Source: Megalonaias nervosa (taxonomy: Eukaryota > Mollusca > Bivalvia > Unionida > Unionidae). From it: a stretch of DNA of 64,000 bases. Below the pieces are notes generated by a model. It was not told where the DNA came from, did no database searches, and worked only from the letters and a program-made list of their open reading frames with translations. The position numbers and the translations under genes were made by a program. Positions 51,401 through 55,505 of the stretch are shown here, one piece after another; position 1 is the stretch's first letter, and every line of letters starts with the position of its first letter. Where the stretch lies: assembly GCA_016617855.1 (NCBI GenBank), contig JAECUM010000815.1, positions 62,001 to 126,000 on the forward strand. The letters are read 5' to 3'.

Positions 51401-53155
51401 GTTCCATTTGCCAAGGTCACTGTGACTGAAGAAAGGAAAATGGTTTCTGCACAATAACATTTTATTTAGTTCTCAGTCAAAGTATTGGATCAAGCTTTGT
51501 GGATAGCTTGCACTTGGGGTAAGGAATAAACTAGTGATTTTGGAATTAAAAGGTTAATGGTCAACAGTCCCTGTAAATGAATGAAGAAAAGTTATTTGAT
51601 ACAATAACATTAATTCTGCATCACAGGCCTAGGTCAAACATTCTGAACAGCTTGCACTCAGGGCTAAGGAGTTATTTTCAGTTTCAGATTAAATTGCTGA
51701 AAGGTCAAGGTCACTGTAACTGAAGTAAGAAAAATGGTTTCTGCACGTTAATCATAGACTTGGACTAAACCTTGTGGATGGCTTGTACTTGCAGTAAGAA
51801 AGTAGTATTGAGTTTTAGTTGAAAGATAAAAGTTCAAGATCAATATCTGGAAGAATAAAAAAATGTTTTTTGCATTAAAACTTTATTTCTAGGACACAAA
51901 GATTGTGAAGGGCTTGAACCTGAGGTATGGAAGTGATGTTTTGATATTAGCATGAAAGTCAAGGTCATTGTGACTATTTAAAATATGGATTTTGCAGAAT
52001 AACTTTTCTTGTAGTGTAAAGCACTTGGCCAAACATTTGTAGATGGTTTGCATTTAAACCTTTAGATTCTATTGTGTACAGTTATATAGGTCAGTGTCAT
52101 GTTAAAACTTATAAGAAACTATTGTGTACAGTTATAGGTCAGTGTCAAGTTAAAACTTATAAGAAACTATTGTGTACAGTTATAGGTCAGTGTCATGTTA
52201 AAACTTATAAGAAAACAATGGTTTCTGCAAAATAATTTTGGCCAGTAATCCCCCAGTATATCTTGAGAACGTGGACTCTGCAGTCCTCAAATTTAGCACA
52301 TTTGAAAAACTTGAGCAGATCTTTCCATTGTCTGTTGTCCTGCTTATTACACAGGGTAAACACATTTGAAACTGCTGTTTGACATTAGGGGTAAATTGTG
52401 ACCCTACAGTAATCATAAATTAAATATGATAGAATCTTGAGAAATACTAAATGATCTAAACTACCATACTTTGAATAAGTCAATATGGACAACTTTTTCC
52501 TTGACTATTTGAAAAAGGGATTAACCTTGTTCTACTGCAGAGTACATGTTATGAGTATGCTATCATATACACAACACAGAATTTTATTTGAAGAACGTTT
52601 GCAGATTGTTCATTATGTATGCAACATTTGGACGGTTGGTTGGTAGGGGGAGTTGTTGCTATATTAGTCCATATTAAGCATTACTTCAAATAGTCAAGTT
52701 GCATGGTCTTCTAGCAGCTTGGATGTTTTATTCTTAATTATCTTGCAAGTGTAAAATGGGGGTGGGGAATACTTTAAAGTTTGTTATCTTGTCTGAGCTT
52801 TAATTTCATCCTCATACATTTTTTCCCTGATTTGTTGGTTCTTTTCTTAACCTTGATCAGTTTTAAGGATAATATTTCAGCACTTGAACTTAAGGTAGAA
52901 AATTTTCTAGAATACCATTAAAAACTATCTAAAATCAAACAGATCTTAACATTTTTATCAGCATAAGCTTCTCATTGTCAGGGCTTGATAATCAGGCCAG
53001 GAGCATTCAGTATTTTTGGTAATGTGTTCCATCAATGCAAAGATATACTTAAGGAAAAATTATATTCTTTTACCAAGGATAATTGAGATGTGTCCTTCTT
53101 TTCCAGATTATCAAGAAGTATTCAAACCATAGAAATGTTCCGACAACTAAGTTGA
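2470..53155 (+). CDS. ERO1: ERO1 (ER oxidoreductin-1), 3' two-thirds, nine exons, 5' partial
   Basis: Exons: 2470-2590, 4182-4225, 18544-18636, 23297-23466, 39210-39286, 42794-42863, 43291-43377, 48870-49009, 53107-53155. Coding length is 851 bases. With one base from an upstream exon this gives 283 residues and a TGA stop, and every junction keeps phase. Family knowledge: ERO1 is an FAD-dependent, membrane-associated ER-lumen oxidase that reoxidises protein disulfide isomerase with O2, making H2O2. Visible conserved features are PERYTGYKG and HRIW (FAD contacts equivalent to human R187, T189, W200), LISGLH (S252, H255), RFD and RLKNLYF (R287, R300), the Cys pair in ENCFK and LCLEKR, and CVGCDKC near the C-terminus. 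The signal peptide and the CxxxxC shuttle cysteines are upstream of the window. Introns range from 427 bp to 15.7 kb and hold all the transposons. Whether it is ERO1A- or ERO1B-like cannot be told; invertebrates usually have one copy. Confidence 0.95.
2694..2945 (+). mobile_element. tRNA-derived SINE, family 1, copy 1 (complete)
   Basis: Full-length SINE with a perfect 11-bp target duplication AAAATACTATG at 2683-2693 and 2946-2956. The tRNA-Leu-like head has an A box TGGCCGAGTGG (2705-2715) and a B box GAGTTCGAGTCC (2766-2777), spaced as in a tRNA with a long variable arm. A conserved body (TAGCTTCTCGTGGGTCGG, CTGGCCGCCATGTATAGCC) is followed by an A/C-rich (AACAAT) tail. It could belong to a described molluscan tRNA-SINE family such as RUDI; I cannot check this. 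Confidence 0.92.
3163..3350 (-). mobile_element. Double-hairpin MITE, copy A
   Basis: Begins TATACTTGCTT and ends CTTATAAGTGAGTAT (terminal inverted repeats). Inside are two palindromes built on GATCTG...CAGATC, in reverse order relative to copy B. The second reads AGACCCAGATCTGC... GCAGATCTAGGTCT. No coding capacity. Confidence 0.75.
4182..4225 (+). CDS. ERO1: ERO1 exon B, short 44-bp linker exon
   Basis: A polypyrimidine tract ending ttttag precedes the exon and a weak donor GTCTGT follows. Forty-four bases give [15 protein letters not shown], plus one base that joins the next exon to make Glu. It encodes the variable loop between ENCFK and LCLEKR. The human loop is about twice as long, so this is a compact version. 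The exon is supported mainly by phase: phase 2 in and one base out fits both neighbours. Reading through the donor meets a stop after seven codons, so intron retention would truncate the protein. Confidence 0.85.
4634..4836 (+). mobile_element. Double-hairpin MITE, copy B (reference copy)
   Basis: About 203 bp. Terminal inverted repeats are TATACTTGCTTGTAAGTC at the left and its near complement ending AAGCAAGTATA at the right. Hairpin 1 has CACCCAGATCTGCC / GCAGATCTGGGTTT arms; hairpin 2 has GACTCTGATCTGCC / GACAGATTAGGATCTG arms. A short AGTG...ACAAA spacer separates them. A TA target duplication is likely but hard to prove at these AT-rich ends. Confidence 0.8.
5556..5798 (+). mobile_element. 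tRNA-derived SINE, family 1, copy 2
   Basis: Target duplication CCATAAGGC at 5546-5554 and 5799-5807. The A-box region is shortened (CCCGAATGGTCTAAAGC), the B box GGTTCGAGTCTC is kept, and the tail is (AAC)n. It shares the body with the other copies at high identity by eye. Confidence 0.9.
7500..8330 (+). repeat. Degenerate tandem array, ~150-bp units (locus 1)
   Basis: Recurring ordered motifs: TTGATTTTGG, GATCAAAGGTCAAGGTCA-like, CTGAAAGAAGAAAATGGTTT, CTGCACAAAA, then TTGTGGATGACTTGC and GGTAAGGAAGAAACC. About five diverged units. The same unit occurs at 51370-52060 and 59870-60440. It causes several spurious open frames. Confidence 0.65.
8660..8859 (+). mobile_element. Double-hairpin MITE, copy C
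   Basis: Same two-hairpin order as copy B (AGACCCAGATCTGC... then ...GGCAGATCAGGGTCTATG), ending ACTTATAAGTGAGTATA. The left inverted repeat is diverged (TATTCACGCTTGTA). Confidence 0.78.
10955..11153 (+). mobile_element. Double-hairpin MITE, copy D
   Basis: Contains GACCCAGATCTGCTGTTGC, GGCAGATATGGGTAT, AACCCTGATCTGC and ACAGATCAAGGTCTGTG in the order of copy B. Termini are diverged (TGTATGGTCTTACAAGTTAA / CTTTAAGGAAGTATA). Confidence 0.75.
12136..12365 (+). repeat. 46-bp tandem repeat, about five units
   Basis: The segment AAGGGTGCCAGTAAAATGCC recurs at 12161, 12207, 12251, 12297 and 12343, with ATGTGTAACATGACTGTC between. The period is 44-46 bp with few mismatches, so it is young. It produces an 80-codon open frame on the - strand that is an artefact. 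Confidence 0.88.
12973..13026. repeat. (CT)n microsatellite
   Basis: An almost uninterrupted CT run of about 25 units with one G interruption near its end. Confidence 0.95.
13469..13668 (-). mobile_element. Double-hairpin MITE, copy E
   Basis: Reverse order of hairpins: AAGATCCTGATCTGCC... GCAGATCAGGGTCTAT first, then CACAGTCCCAGAACTGC... GGCAGATCTGTGC. Ends in TTTTAAGTGAGTATA. Confidence 0.77.
14340..15420 (+). repeat. Degenerate tandem array, ~180-bp units
   Basis: About five to six diverged units with recurring CTCCATTTTTGGATAGAGTT, ATGGCCCTTGACAATTAA, CTTCA.ATG.GATGTTGC, TGTAACCAGCATA, AAGAACCATTCA..ATATTCTG and GAACATTGTCTCATAGACCT. Confidence 0.7.
16208..16555 (+). repeat. Direct duplication, ~170-bp units with GT microsatellite
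   Basis: Two near-identical blocks, about 16208-16375 and 16393-16555. Each runs GAAATATTTCCT..CCTTA, ATCCACTCAAA, a (GT)n run, TTTATTTAGCATATATGCC, then GGTATGGTCTAATTTTTTTA. The high identity suggests a recent tandem duplication. Confidence 0.88.
16665..17606. mobile_element. ~0.94-kb TIR-bounded non-autonomous element
   Basis: The left end ACAGTCAAACCTGTCT (16665) is matched by the inverted right end AGGACAGGCTTGACTGT (to 17606). Subterminal sequence is also inverted-similar (GGTGACC...). The interior includes a ~60-bp tandem segment at 17336-17500 built on GGTTAAGAAACA..TGACCACTGACTG. No transposase frame is seen. The superfamily cannot be assigned. Confidence 0.5.
17880..18080 (+). mobile_element. 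Double-hairpin MITE, copy F (diverged)
   Basis: ACACAGATCTGCCATAGC, then ATAAACCCTGATCTAC and GCAGACCTGTGTCTATG in copy-B order. The right terminus is TTTTACGAAAGTATATAC. Confidence 0.7.
18200..18410 (+). mobile_element. Double-hairpin MITE, copy G
   Basis: Lies only about 120 bp after copy F and 134 bp before ERO1 exon C. It contains CAGACCCAGATCTGCC... CCGATCTTGGTTTGTG and GATTCTAATCTGCC... GGCAGATCAGGATCTG. Two tandemly placed copies so near a splice acceptor are notable. Confidence 0.78.
18544..18636 (+). CDS. ERO1: ERO1 exon C ([16 protein letters not shown])
   Basis: The acceptor attccag precedes 18544 and the donor GTAAGC follows 18636. It encodes [16 protein letters not shown] followed by [14 protein letters not shown], nearly invariant across ERO1 proteins. 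The Cys matches human C241 (structural disulfide to C208). Ser and His of SGLH match FAD contacts S252 and H255. It ends with one base of a Ser codon. Confidence 0.97.
18752..18870 (+). repeat. 21-bp tandem repeat, about five to six units
   Basis: The unit is CATGTCAGTCCAGTATATGTG-like with a 21-bp period. Because 21 is a multiple of three, it leaves a repetitive open frame that should not be called a gene. Confidence 0.82.
19046..19272 (+). repeat. ~58-bp tandem repeat, four units
   Basis: GGGACAGCCATTGTTGTTAC, CCTTGTATGTGTAATATTCT and AATTAGTGAAAAC recur four times with moderate divergence. Confidence 0.8.
21690..22075 (+). repeat. Degenerate ~165-bp tandem repeat, two to three units
   Basis: Recurring TGAGCTCAT.A.TAA.CCAA, CATAA.CA.CTGACAT.TTTAA, GATCA..CATAGTATA and AATCCATC.C.ACAA.CTT.A motifs in the same order. 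Confidence 0.55.
23297..23466 (+). CDS. ERO1: ERO1 exon D (FAD-binding helices)
   Basis: The acceptor ttttacatag precedes 23297 and the donor GTTTGT follows 23466. The 170-bp exon encodes [20 protein letters not shown], then [22 protein letters not shown] and AKAAPYLEQ. The two Arg of SRFD and QRLKN correspond to human R287 and R300, which bind FAD. Only 111 bp after this exon an 8-kb Gypsy element is inserted in the same orientation. Confidence 0.97.
23578..23672 (+). repeat. 5' LTR remnant (first ~95 bp)
   Basis: TGTCATGTTTGCTAAGCCCC and the following ~75 bp match the start of the 3' LTR (30463-30557) with about ten differences. Homology then stops and gag leader sequence follows. The remaining ~1.06 kb of LTR and any primer-binding site are missing, so an internal deletion removed them. 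Confidence 0.88.
23715..24640 (+). pseudogene. gag: Gypsy gag with SCAN-like region and zinc knuckle, broken
   Basis: The candidate start is ATG at 23715 ([13 protein letters not shown]), interrupted by TGA at 23787. At least one frame shift follows before 23939. From 23939 one frame continues, with stops TAG at 24167 and TGA at 24338. The segment at about 24036-24310 ([20 protein letters not shown]... [11 protein letters not shown]... [13 protein letters not shown]) has the helix pattern of the SCAN domain. SCAN is known to derive from the capsid C-terminus of Gmr1-like Gypsy elements. Near 24515 the knuckle reads [14 protein letters not shown], with Phe where the first Cys of CX2CX4HX4C should be. 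Confidence 0.85.
24641..24838 (+). pseudogene. Gypsy aspartic protease segment
   Basis: The same frame as late gag contains [20 protein letters not shown], with the retropepsin D-T-G active site (usually DTGA or DTGS; here DTGC). A TAA at 24836 precedes [18 protein letters not shown], which matches the expected ...ILG retropepsin end at about 24840-24890. The protease fold is therefore present but stop-interrupted. Confidence 0.8.
24848..25177 (+). pseudogene. Gypsy pol linker between protease and integrase
   Basis: Continues the gag-pol frame (same phase as 24365 and 25184). It starts with the protease tail [14 protein letters not shown] and ends with [15 protein letters not shown], which resembles the region just before integrase zinc-binding domains. 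TAA at 25175 interrupts the frame. No reverse transcriptase is present between protease and integrase, which fixes the unusual gene order. Confidence 0.8.
25184..26353 (+). pseudogene. Gypsy integrase, upstream of RT, catalytic Glu replaced
   Basis: HHCC zinc domain: [10 protein letters not shown] and [10 protein letters not shown]. The DDE core has Asp in VVMDFIGPI and Asp in SLTDQGTQF. The expected Glu of NGLVE is Lys in [13 protein letters not shown], so catalysis would be lost. TAG at 26072 interrupts, then the same frame runs on to 26353 with a GPY/F-like module ([20 protein letters not shown] ... [11 protein letters not shown]). The position before RT is the key oddity of this element. 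Confidence 0.9.
26367..27179 (+). pseudogene. Gypsy reverse transcriptase
   Basis: In a different frame from integrase. It opens with [20 protein letters not shown] and [10 protein letters not shown] (RT lead-in), with stops at 26547 and 26571. The core then follows: [42 protein letters not shown] and the catalytic FMDDLLLA (MDD retained). Sequence continues in homologous form past 27100 and shifts frame near 27170. Confidence 0.9.
27199..27657 (+). pseudogene. Gypsy RNase H, 3' truncated
   Basis: The frame shifts relative to RT. It contains the RT connection [12 protein letters not shown], then [20 protein letters not shown] (first catalytic Asp), a TAA at 27469, then in the same frame [18 protein letters not shown] (catalytic Glu) and [11 protein letters not shown] (Asp). 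The terminal part of RNase H is not recognisable after about 27640. Confidence 0.87.
27905..28075 (+). repeat. ~42-bp tandem repeat, four units, inside the Gypsy element
   Basis: Units share CAGATAATTA followed by a T/A-rich stretch and TGTCCATACTT. Four moderately diverged copies. Confidence 0.75.
29096..29300 (+). repeat. LTR-like interspersed repeat (copy 1, nested in Gypsy)
   Basis: Begins TGTTACGTGTCTAGGCTC and shares an ordered run of motifs with 50460 onward: ACAAGCTTTGTAAA, TTTATTTCCCTAGAA-like and CTTACGG/CTTGCAG, then TTAATCCAG-like segments. The right end is unclear; homology fades after about 200 bp. It could be a solo LTR or another retroelement end. Confidence 0.6.
30463..31619 (+). 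repeat. 3' LTR (1157 bp)
   Basis: Begins TGTCATGTATGCTAAGCC right after the purine tract GTGTGGGGGG and ends CCCCCACA before the target duplication. AATAAA at 31573 lies near its end, as expected for the LTR polyadenylation signal. 31090-31270 is a strongly purine-biased GGAGGAGAAGGA-type segment. Confidence 0.88.
32088..32370 (+). repeat. Degenerate ~115-bp tandem repeat, three units
   Basis: GATATGCTAGGAGTTCT, CTCACCTGCTTAAGCAG and a following TTCAACTGAAACTTTTG-type segment recur at about 32090, 32198 and 32324. Confidence 0.6.
33090..33295 (+). repeat. Degenerate ~165-bp repeat, left flank of the minisatellite
   Basis: Contains GAACAGATGGTCATACTGAC, GAGTTCTGTTGAGTTTTAGT and TGGTCCAGAATGAAAATTTT. 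It shares this order with 30-260 and with the right flank 33926-34150. Confidence 0.55.
33296..33925 (+). repeat. 25-bp minisatellite, about 25 units
   Basis: The 25-bp unit starts GAATGGATGG, continues (T/C)C(A/G)TATTGGCTTGC and repeats about 25 times with a few fixed variants (GGCC, GGTC, CCGT). The period is not a multiple of three and the unit has no stop on the - strand, so all - frames stay open and give false proteins of up to 173 residues. On the - strand each unit carries a CCAAT motif (AGCCAATA). Confidence 0.95.
33926..34150 (+). repeat. Degenerate ~165-bp repeat, right flank of the minisatellite
   Basis: CACCAAAAAGCCTTCTGATG, GTTGCTCCTAAATGAAAAT and ATCTGACATCCACCATTTT are followed by a second unit with AAATGGTCATATCAACATG and AAAGACTTCTTATGATG. 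Same family as 30-260. Confidence 0.55.
34558..34917 (+). repeat. Tandem array of MITE hairpin units, ~80-84 bp
   Basis: Four and a half units of 80-84 bp. Each contains ACCCAGATCTGCTGGCACAT-like and GCAGATCAGGGTCTGTGC-like arms, followed by TTTGATAGTTGCTG and AGAATAAATAGCATAG. AGATCAGGG recurs at about 34601, 34681, 34765 and 34849. The unit is one hairpin plus spacer of the MITE family, so the array arose by local amplification of a MITE. It ends in a SINE 3' half. Confidence 0.8.
34918..35006 (+). mobile_element. SINE family 1, 3' half only, fused to a MITE array
   Basis: Only the 3' end of the SINE is present, from ACCATTAATACTGGCC through the (AAC)n tail. Its left end joins directly to the last unit of the MITE-derived tandem array (34558-34917). 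No tRNA-like head is present, so it is a truncated or chimeric copy. Confidence 0.85.
35200..37330 (+). pseudogene. Decayed DIRS-like (tyrosine-recombinase) retrotransposon
   Basis: Frames are broken, but domain-like pieces appear in DIRS order. Near 35640-35840: RT pieces [28 protein letters not shown] (DIRS RTs have LDLKDAYFHIPI) and YPFRALQS (cf. YQFRALPFGL). Near 36270-36460 there is a possible RNase H. Near 37050-37300, [13 protein letters not shown] followed by TNCSVE and a serine-rich stretch resembles the N-terminal part of DIRS tyrosine recombinases. No ends were identified. Confidence 0.6.
35783..35932 (+). repeat. 49-bp tandem triplication inside the DIRS-like RT
   Basis: Three almost identical 49-bp units (TCATTTAGGGATA.GGAATA ... 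CACTCCAGTCTGTCAGAG). They duplicate the RT segment encoding the FRALQS motif, after the element was already inactive. Confidence 0.92.
37764..37811. repeat. (TA)n microsatellite
   Basis: Uninterrupted TA run of about 24 units. Confidence 0.97.
39210..39286 (+). CDS. ERO1: ERO1 exon E (EDFFTGN)
   Basis: The acceptor actgtgcag precedes 39210 and the donor GTAAGT follows 39286. It encodes [20 protein letters not shown] then LLSVI, matching the human stretch with FTGN and an acidic linker followed by LLLEIL. It ends in two bases of a Lys codon completed by the next exon. The last ten bases plus the start of the following intron have been copied into a tandem array about 700 bp downstream (39987-40180). 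Confidence 0.93.
39575..39975 (+). repeat. ~250-bp tandem duplication
   Basis: Two units share AGTATCCAATTGAAATTGTC, CACTGAAGCA.CT.GCA, ATGCAGCCAGAA.TAA.AAA and CCTATCCCCATTT.AC.TGA. The second unit follows a C8-9 run at 39805. Confidence 0.75.
39987..40180 (+). repeat. 29-bp array derived from the exon E 5' splice site
   Basis: Six to seven units with an exact 29-bp period. The core CTGTTATCAAGTAAGTC is identical to the exon E/intron junction (39277-39293, ...CTGTTATCAA|GTAAGTC), and the following ACACCATTTAA of the real intron matches TATACCATTTAA of the units. GTAAGT starts at 40022, 40051, 40080, 40109 (CAG|GTAAGT) and 40138. The first and last units have lost the site. Confidence 0.9.
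40645..40690 (-). ncRNA. Hammerhead-like motif at a Penelope element end
   Basis: On the - strand: GTGC, CTGAAGA, one A, GCAT, loop, ATGC, GAAAC, TAGTT, GCAC. CTGAAGA fits the hammerhead core CUGANGA and GAAA fits the second core. GCAT/ATGC can form stem II and GTGC/GCAC stem I. An extra A at stem II and a minimal stem III leave activity uncertain. Hammerhead motifs are known in Penelope-like elements, and a PLE remnant lies just upstream on this strand. Confidence 0.45.
40784..40853. repeat. (TA)n microsatellite, ~35 units
   Basis: Uninterrupted TA run between the Penelope coding remnant and its hammerhead-like end. It may form a cruciform. Confidence 0.97.
41013..41880 (-). pseudogene. Penelope-like element (PLE) 3' coding remnant with GIY-YIG-like end
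   Basis: On the - strand the open segment 41249-41013 encodes [11 protein letters not shown], then [16 protein letters not shown] and [20 protein letters not shown]. This matches the PLE endonuclease tail (HF...H, ...E.WI..L.T..P.GLN). Upstream, frame-shifted pieces include [12 protein letters not shown] (IYLI.C..C, typical before the GIY-YIG motif) and [18 protein letters not shown] (the conserved [13 protein letters not shown] motif). The reverse transcriptase core is missing, so it is a 5'-truncated copy. Confidence 0.8.
42794..42863 (+). CDS. ERO1: ERO1 exon F (SFPHHFDES)
   Basis: The acceptor cattcttcag precedes 42794 and the donor GTATTT follows 42863. It encodes [19 protein letters not shown] then HSLK, matching human SFPLHFDENSFF and the KEAHKLK block. 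The 427-bp intron that follows is the shortest in the window and contains no recognisable repeat. Confidence 0.95.
43291..43377 (+). CDS. ERO1: ERO1 exon G with CVGCDKC active-site motif
   Basis: The acceptor tttcatgcag precedes 43291 and the donor GTAAAC follows 43377. Twenty-nine codons encode [20 protein letters not shown] then KCKLWGKLQ. The three Cys codons start at 43336, 43345 and 43354. They correspond to human C391, C394 and C397; C394-C397 is the inner disulfide next to the FAD isoalloxazine ring, so the catalytic site is intact. Confidence 0.97.
44252..44287. repeat. (GA)n microsatellite
   Basis: About 18 uninterrupted GA units. Confidence 0.93.
45474..45713. mobile_element. 240-bp GC-rich MITE nested in the TIR element
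   Basis: Ends CATGGGCGCCCGCAGGAT and ATGCTGCGGGCGCCCATG are inverted repeats of about 17 bp. Next to each are G-rich (AAAAAGGGGGTGGGGGTC) and C-rich (GACCCCCCCTTGACC) tracts that are also complementary. No coding capacity. The ends stand out in AT-rich DNA. Confidence 0.82.
48159..48420 (+). mobile_element. SINE family 1, copy 4 (young)
   Basis: Perfect 13-bp target duplication CACATTACTCAGA at 48146-48158 and 48421-48433. The B box is GAGTTCGAGTCTC and the tail is about ten AAC repeats. The A box lost a few bases (GGCCGAGAGCGG). The perfect duplication and uninterrupted tail suggest recent insertion into the ERO1 intron. Confidence 0.93.
48430..48595 (-). mobile_element. tRNA-like SINE head, family 2, minus strand
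   Basis: Read on the - strand, the segment contains GAGCATCTGCCTTGGATG (A-box region) and GCGGGTTTGAACCCCGAC (B box, near GGTTCGAATCC), followed by unrelated sequence. This looks like a second tRNA-derived SINE family. It lies directly beside copy 4 of family 1. The acceptor stem cannot be completed, so it is not a functional tRNA. Confidence 0.55.
48707..48815 (+). repeat. 36-bp tandem triplication before exon H
   Basis: CTGTTTCAAATAATTAGTTG followed by a variable GTGG.TGGTATTAT, three times. It ends about 55 bp before the exon H acceptor. Confidence 0.88.
48870..49009 (+). CDS. ERO1: ERO1 exon H ending at a probable GC donor
   Basis: The acceptor atttctttcag precedes 48870. It encodes [16 protein letters not shown], a variable acidic/polar loop, then [14 protein letters not shown]. 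No GT stands where homology puts the exon end: the sequence reads AAG|GCATGT with GC at 49010-49011. Using GC leaves the phase (two bases, ag) that lets the last exon read [15 protein letters not shown], matching the ERO1 C-terminus. A GT four bases further (49014) would instead give a non-homologous tail. Confidence 0.9.
50460..50680 (+). repeat. LTR-like interspersed repeat (copy 2)
   Basis: TGTTACGAGTCTATGCTC, ACAACAAGCTTTGTAAAA and ATTTATTTCCCTAGAATAC are shared with 29096 onward. The TGTTACG start is typical of many Gypsy LTRs. The right end was not resolved. Confidence 0.6.
51370..52060 (+). repeat. Degenerate tandem array, ~150-bp units (locus 2)
   Basis: Same family as 7500-8330: GGTCAAGGTCACTGTAACTG with AGAAAAATGGTTTCTGCAC near 51710, and GTCAAGGTCATTGTGACT near 51958. 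TTGTGGAT.GCTTG.ACTT recurs in each unit. Confidence 0.65.
52068..52216 (+). repeat. ~49-bp tandem triplication
   Basis: CTATTGTGTACAGTTATAGG, TCAGTGTCATG and TTAAAACTTATAAGAAA occur three times with nearly no divergence. Confidence 0.88.
53107..53155 (+). CDS. ERO1: ERO1 last coding exon with stop
   Basis: The acceptor ttttccag precedes 53107. The first base completes an Arg codon, then [15 protein letters not shown] and TGA at 53153-53155. The pattern parallels the human end (ISTSVKELENFRNLLQ). No transmembrane segment or KDEL-type signal is seen at the C-terminus, as expected for ERO1, which is retained through PDI and ERp44. Confidence 0.88.
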
Positions 53156-54178
53156 TTATAGCTTTTTAAGAGAATTGTAACAACGTGCACTTCATGACAC
53201 ATTCCCCAGGAGATCTTGACACTTCCGGCTGCCTACATATTGCAACATGATCATCTGTACATCAGCTCCTCATGGTTGTTGTCTAGTGTCCCAAAGAAGT
53301 CAGGGTTACAAGCCACTGAACTTTTTATCCCACTGGAAATCTCACATTCCTTATTTCACTTACAGATCTTGTAATCTTGCAATAATATTATACATTATTA
53401 ATACTTTGACATGCATTTTTTTTAAAAAAATAACTCTGATATATAAGAAAATGGGTCATTCTTCAAGTCGTATTTGTTCCTGGTCAGTCTGGACTTGCTA
53501 GATTTAAATGTCAATCATTTCTTTGAAAAAAGTTATTTGTGGAGTCCAAATTTGATTGGACAATATTTGAATGTCATGCAATCAGATTGCAAGATTTAAG
53601 ACATAAATTATATTAGGTGAAACTGAAGAAAATAACTTTTGAAAACTATTTCTGAGATGTTTACCTTTAGATGATTTGTATACTCATTTCTTCATGCAAC
53701 AGAAAACTTAATCTAGTCTCAGATGACACACTGAAACAGAATTGAAAGTGAAGCTTTGAAAATGCCTTCTCAGGATCCCGTGAATATGCCTTTTCAGGAT
53801 CCTGTATCTTGTACTGAGAGATAAAGTCTTGTTTTGTTTTGTTTGGGTGGGGAACATTGTTACAAAACACACAGAGTTTTGCTTCACTATTGACTTGTCC
53901 TTTATTTACTCTATAAATGAAATCTACATAGACTAAGATATACTGTTGTATTATGACCTGGTAGATGCAGGTCAGCACCTGGGTCTGTATATGATTTTCA
54001 GCATTGTGCTGTTGCTAGTTAAATGCTTGCTATTATTTTATTATTGCTTTTCCCAAAGAAACTGTTCTCTTATAGTGTTGTTTGCTAGGGTGTAGCACTG
54101 GAACATGTGTGAGAGTACCATTCTCTATCAGACAACACTTTAGGAAGACAGTTCCCCATGGAGAAGGCAGTCATAGAT

Positions 54179-54465
54179 TTAGTACATCACTTGGCACCAT
54201 ATAATGTTCAATAGTCATGGGGAAATGCATACTGTTCTAAAAACAGACCCCAGATGTCAGCCAGTCAGTACTCCAGAATTAATCATTTGACACCATATAA
54301 TGTCCCATAGTCTTAGGGAAATGCATACTGTTCTAAAATAGATCACTGTAGTCAGATAATCAGAACCCAAGAATTAATCATGTGACATCATATAATGCCC
54401 CATGTTACGAGGAAATACTTATGGTTCTAAAATAGATCACTGTAATCAGTCAAGCAGAACTCAGT
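54179..54465 (+). repeat. ~103-bp tandem repeat, three units
   Basis: CACCATATAATG.CCCATAG, GGGAAATGCATACTGTTCTA and AATAGATCACTGTAGTCAG recur three times with moderate divergence. Confidence 0.82.
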
Positions 54466-55059
54466 AATGTGATGTACTAAACTTTGAAAAATATTTTAAG
54501 TGAAATCCTGTCACTGGAATAGCCCCATTTGTATGTATATCTAGTTCAGTCATAATTTGACTTTAATTGATATAGAACCTATATTACAGATCTTTTATAT
54601 CTGATTTTATGTACATTAAGCTTTGTCAGAATGGAACTTTAGGCATGGTTCTGTCTTTCCTTTTTTCAGTCACACGAGTATTGACAATCAAATATCTAAT
54701 ATTAAGACATTTTCATGTTTCAAAAGGTTTTAAAATGTTCCTTTATTGTTCAGAATTAATGCCATTTCAAAAGTGAATTCTGGTCTTGATTGTTGGTTGC
54801 TTGGCGAGGTCTTTCTTTCCCCACATCAGATTTTTTCCCTGAAGGGAAGTGATGGGGGTGAGTGAATGGGAGAGAGAGAGAGAGGATGTGTAGAGTAAAT
54901 AGACTAAATTGCATGTGTTGAAACTCTGTAATTGCTTGAAGATTTTATAGTATCTTGTCATTTTAATATAAACGTGTTTAGTAAAATAACTGCTGGTCAG
55001 TTTAGTGTTAAAATAATACCAAGTTATGTTTGTTGTTGTTATCCAGTATCAGCAGTTTT

Positions 55060-55505
55060 CTGTATTCTTCTCAGATATCTGCAGTCTTGTTCTTGTCTGA
55101 TATCAGTAGTCTTCAGTGTTCTTGTCAGATATCAGCAGTCTTCAATGCAGTCTTCAATGTTCTTGTCAGATATCAGCAGTCTTCCGTGTTCTTGTCAGAT
55201 GTCAGCAGCCTTCAGTGTTCTTCTCAGATATCAGCAGTCTTCAATGTTCTTGTCAGATATCAGCAGTCTTCAGTGTTCTTGTCAGATATCAGCAGTCTGC
55301 AGTGTTCATGTCAGATATCAGCAGTCTTCAATGTTCTTGTCAGATATCAGCAGTCTTCAGTGTTCTTGTCAGATGTCAGCAGCCTTCAGTGTTCTTATCA
55401 GATGTCAGCAGCCTTCAGTGTTCTTGTCAGATATCAGCAGTCTTCAGTGTTATTGTCAGATACTAGCAGTCTTCGTTGTTCTTGTCAGATAACAGCACTC
55501 TTCAT
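55060..55505 (+). repeat. 29-bp minisatellite, about 15 units
   Basis: The unit is CAGATATCAGCAGTCTTC plus AGTGTTCTTGT, period 29 bp (for example 55226, 55255, 55284). The period is not a multiple of three and the unit lacks stops in any + frame, so three overlapping open frames of 116-186 codons appear. They are artefacts. Confidence 0.95.

Larger units (their letters stand above)
49010..53106 (+). other. ERO1 intron (4.1 kb), apparent GC-AG type
   Basis: GCATGT...TTCCAG. It contains an LTR-like repeat starting at 50460 (shared with 29096), a degenerate ~150-bp array (51370-52060) and a ~50-bp tandem triplication (52068-52216). The remainder is AT-rich and unassigned. Confidence 0.75.
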
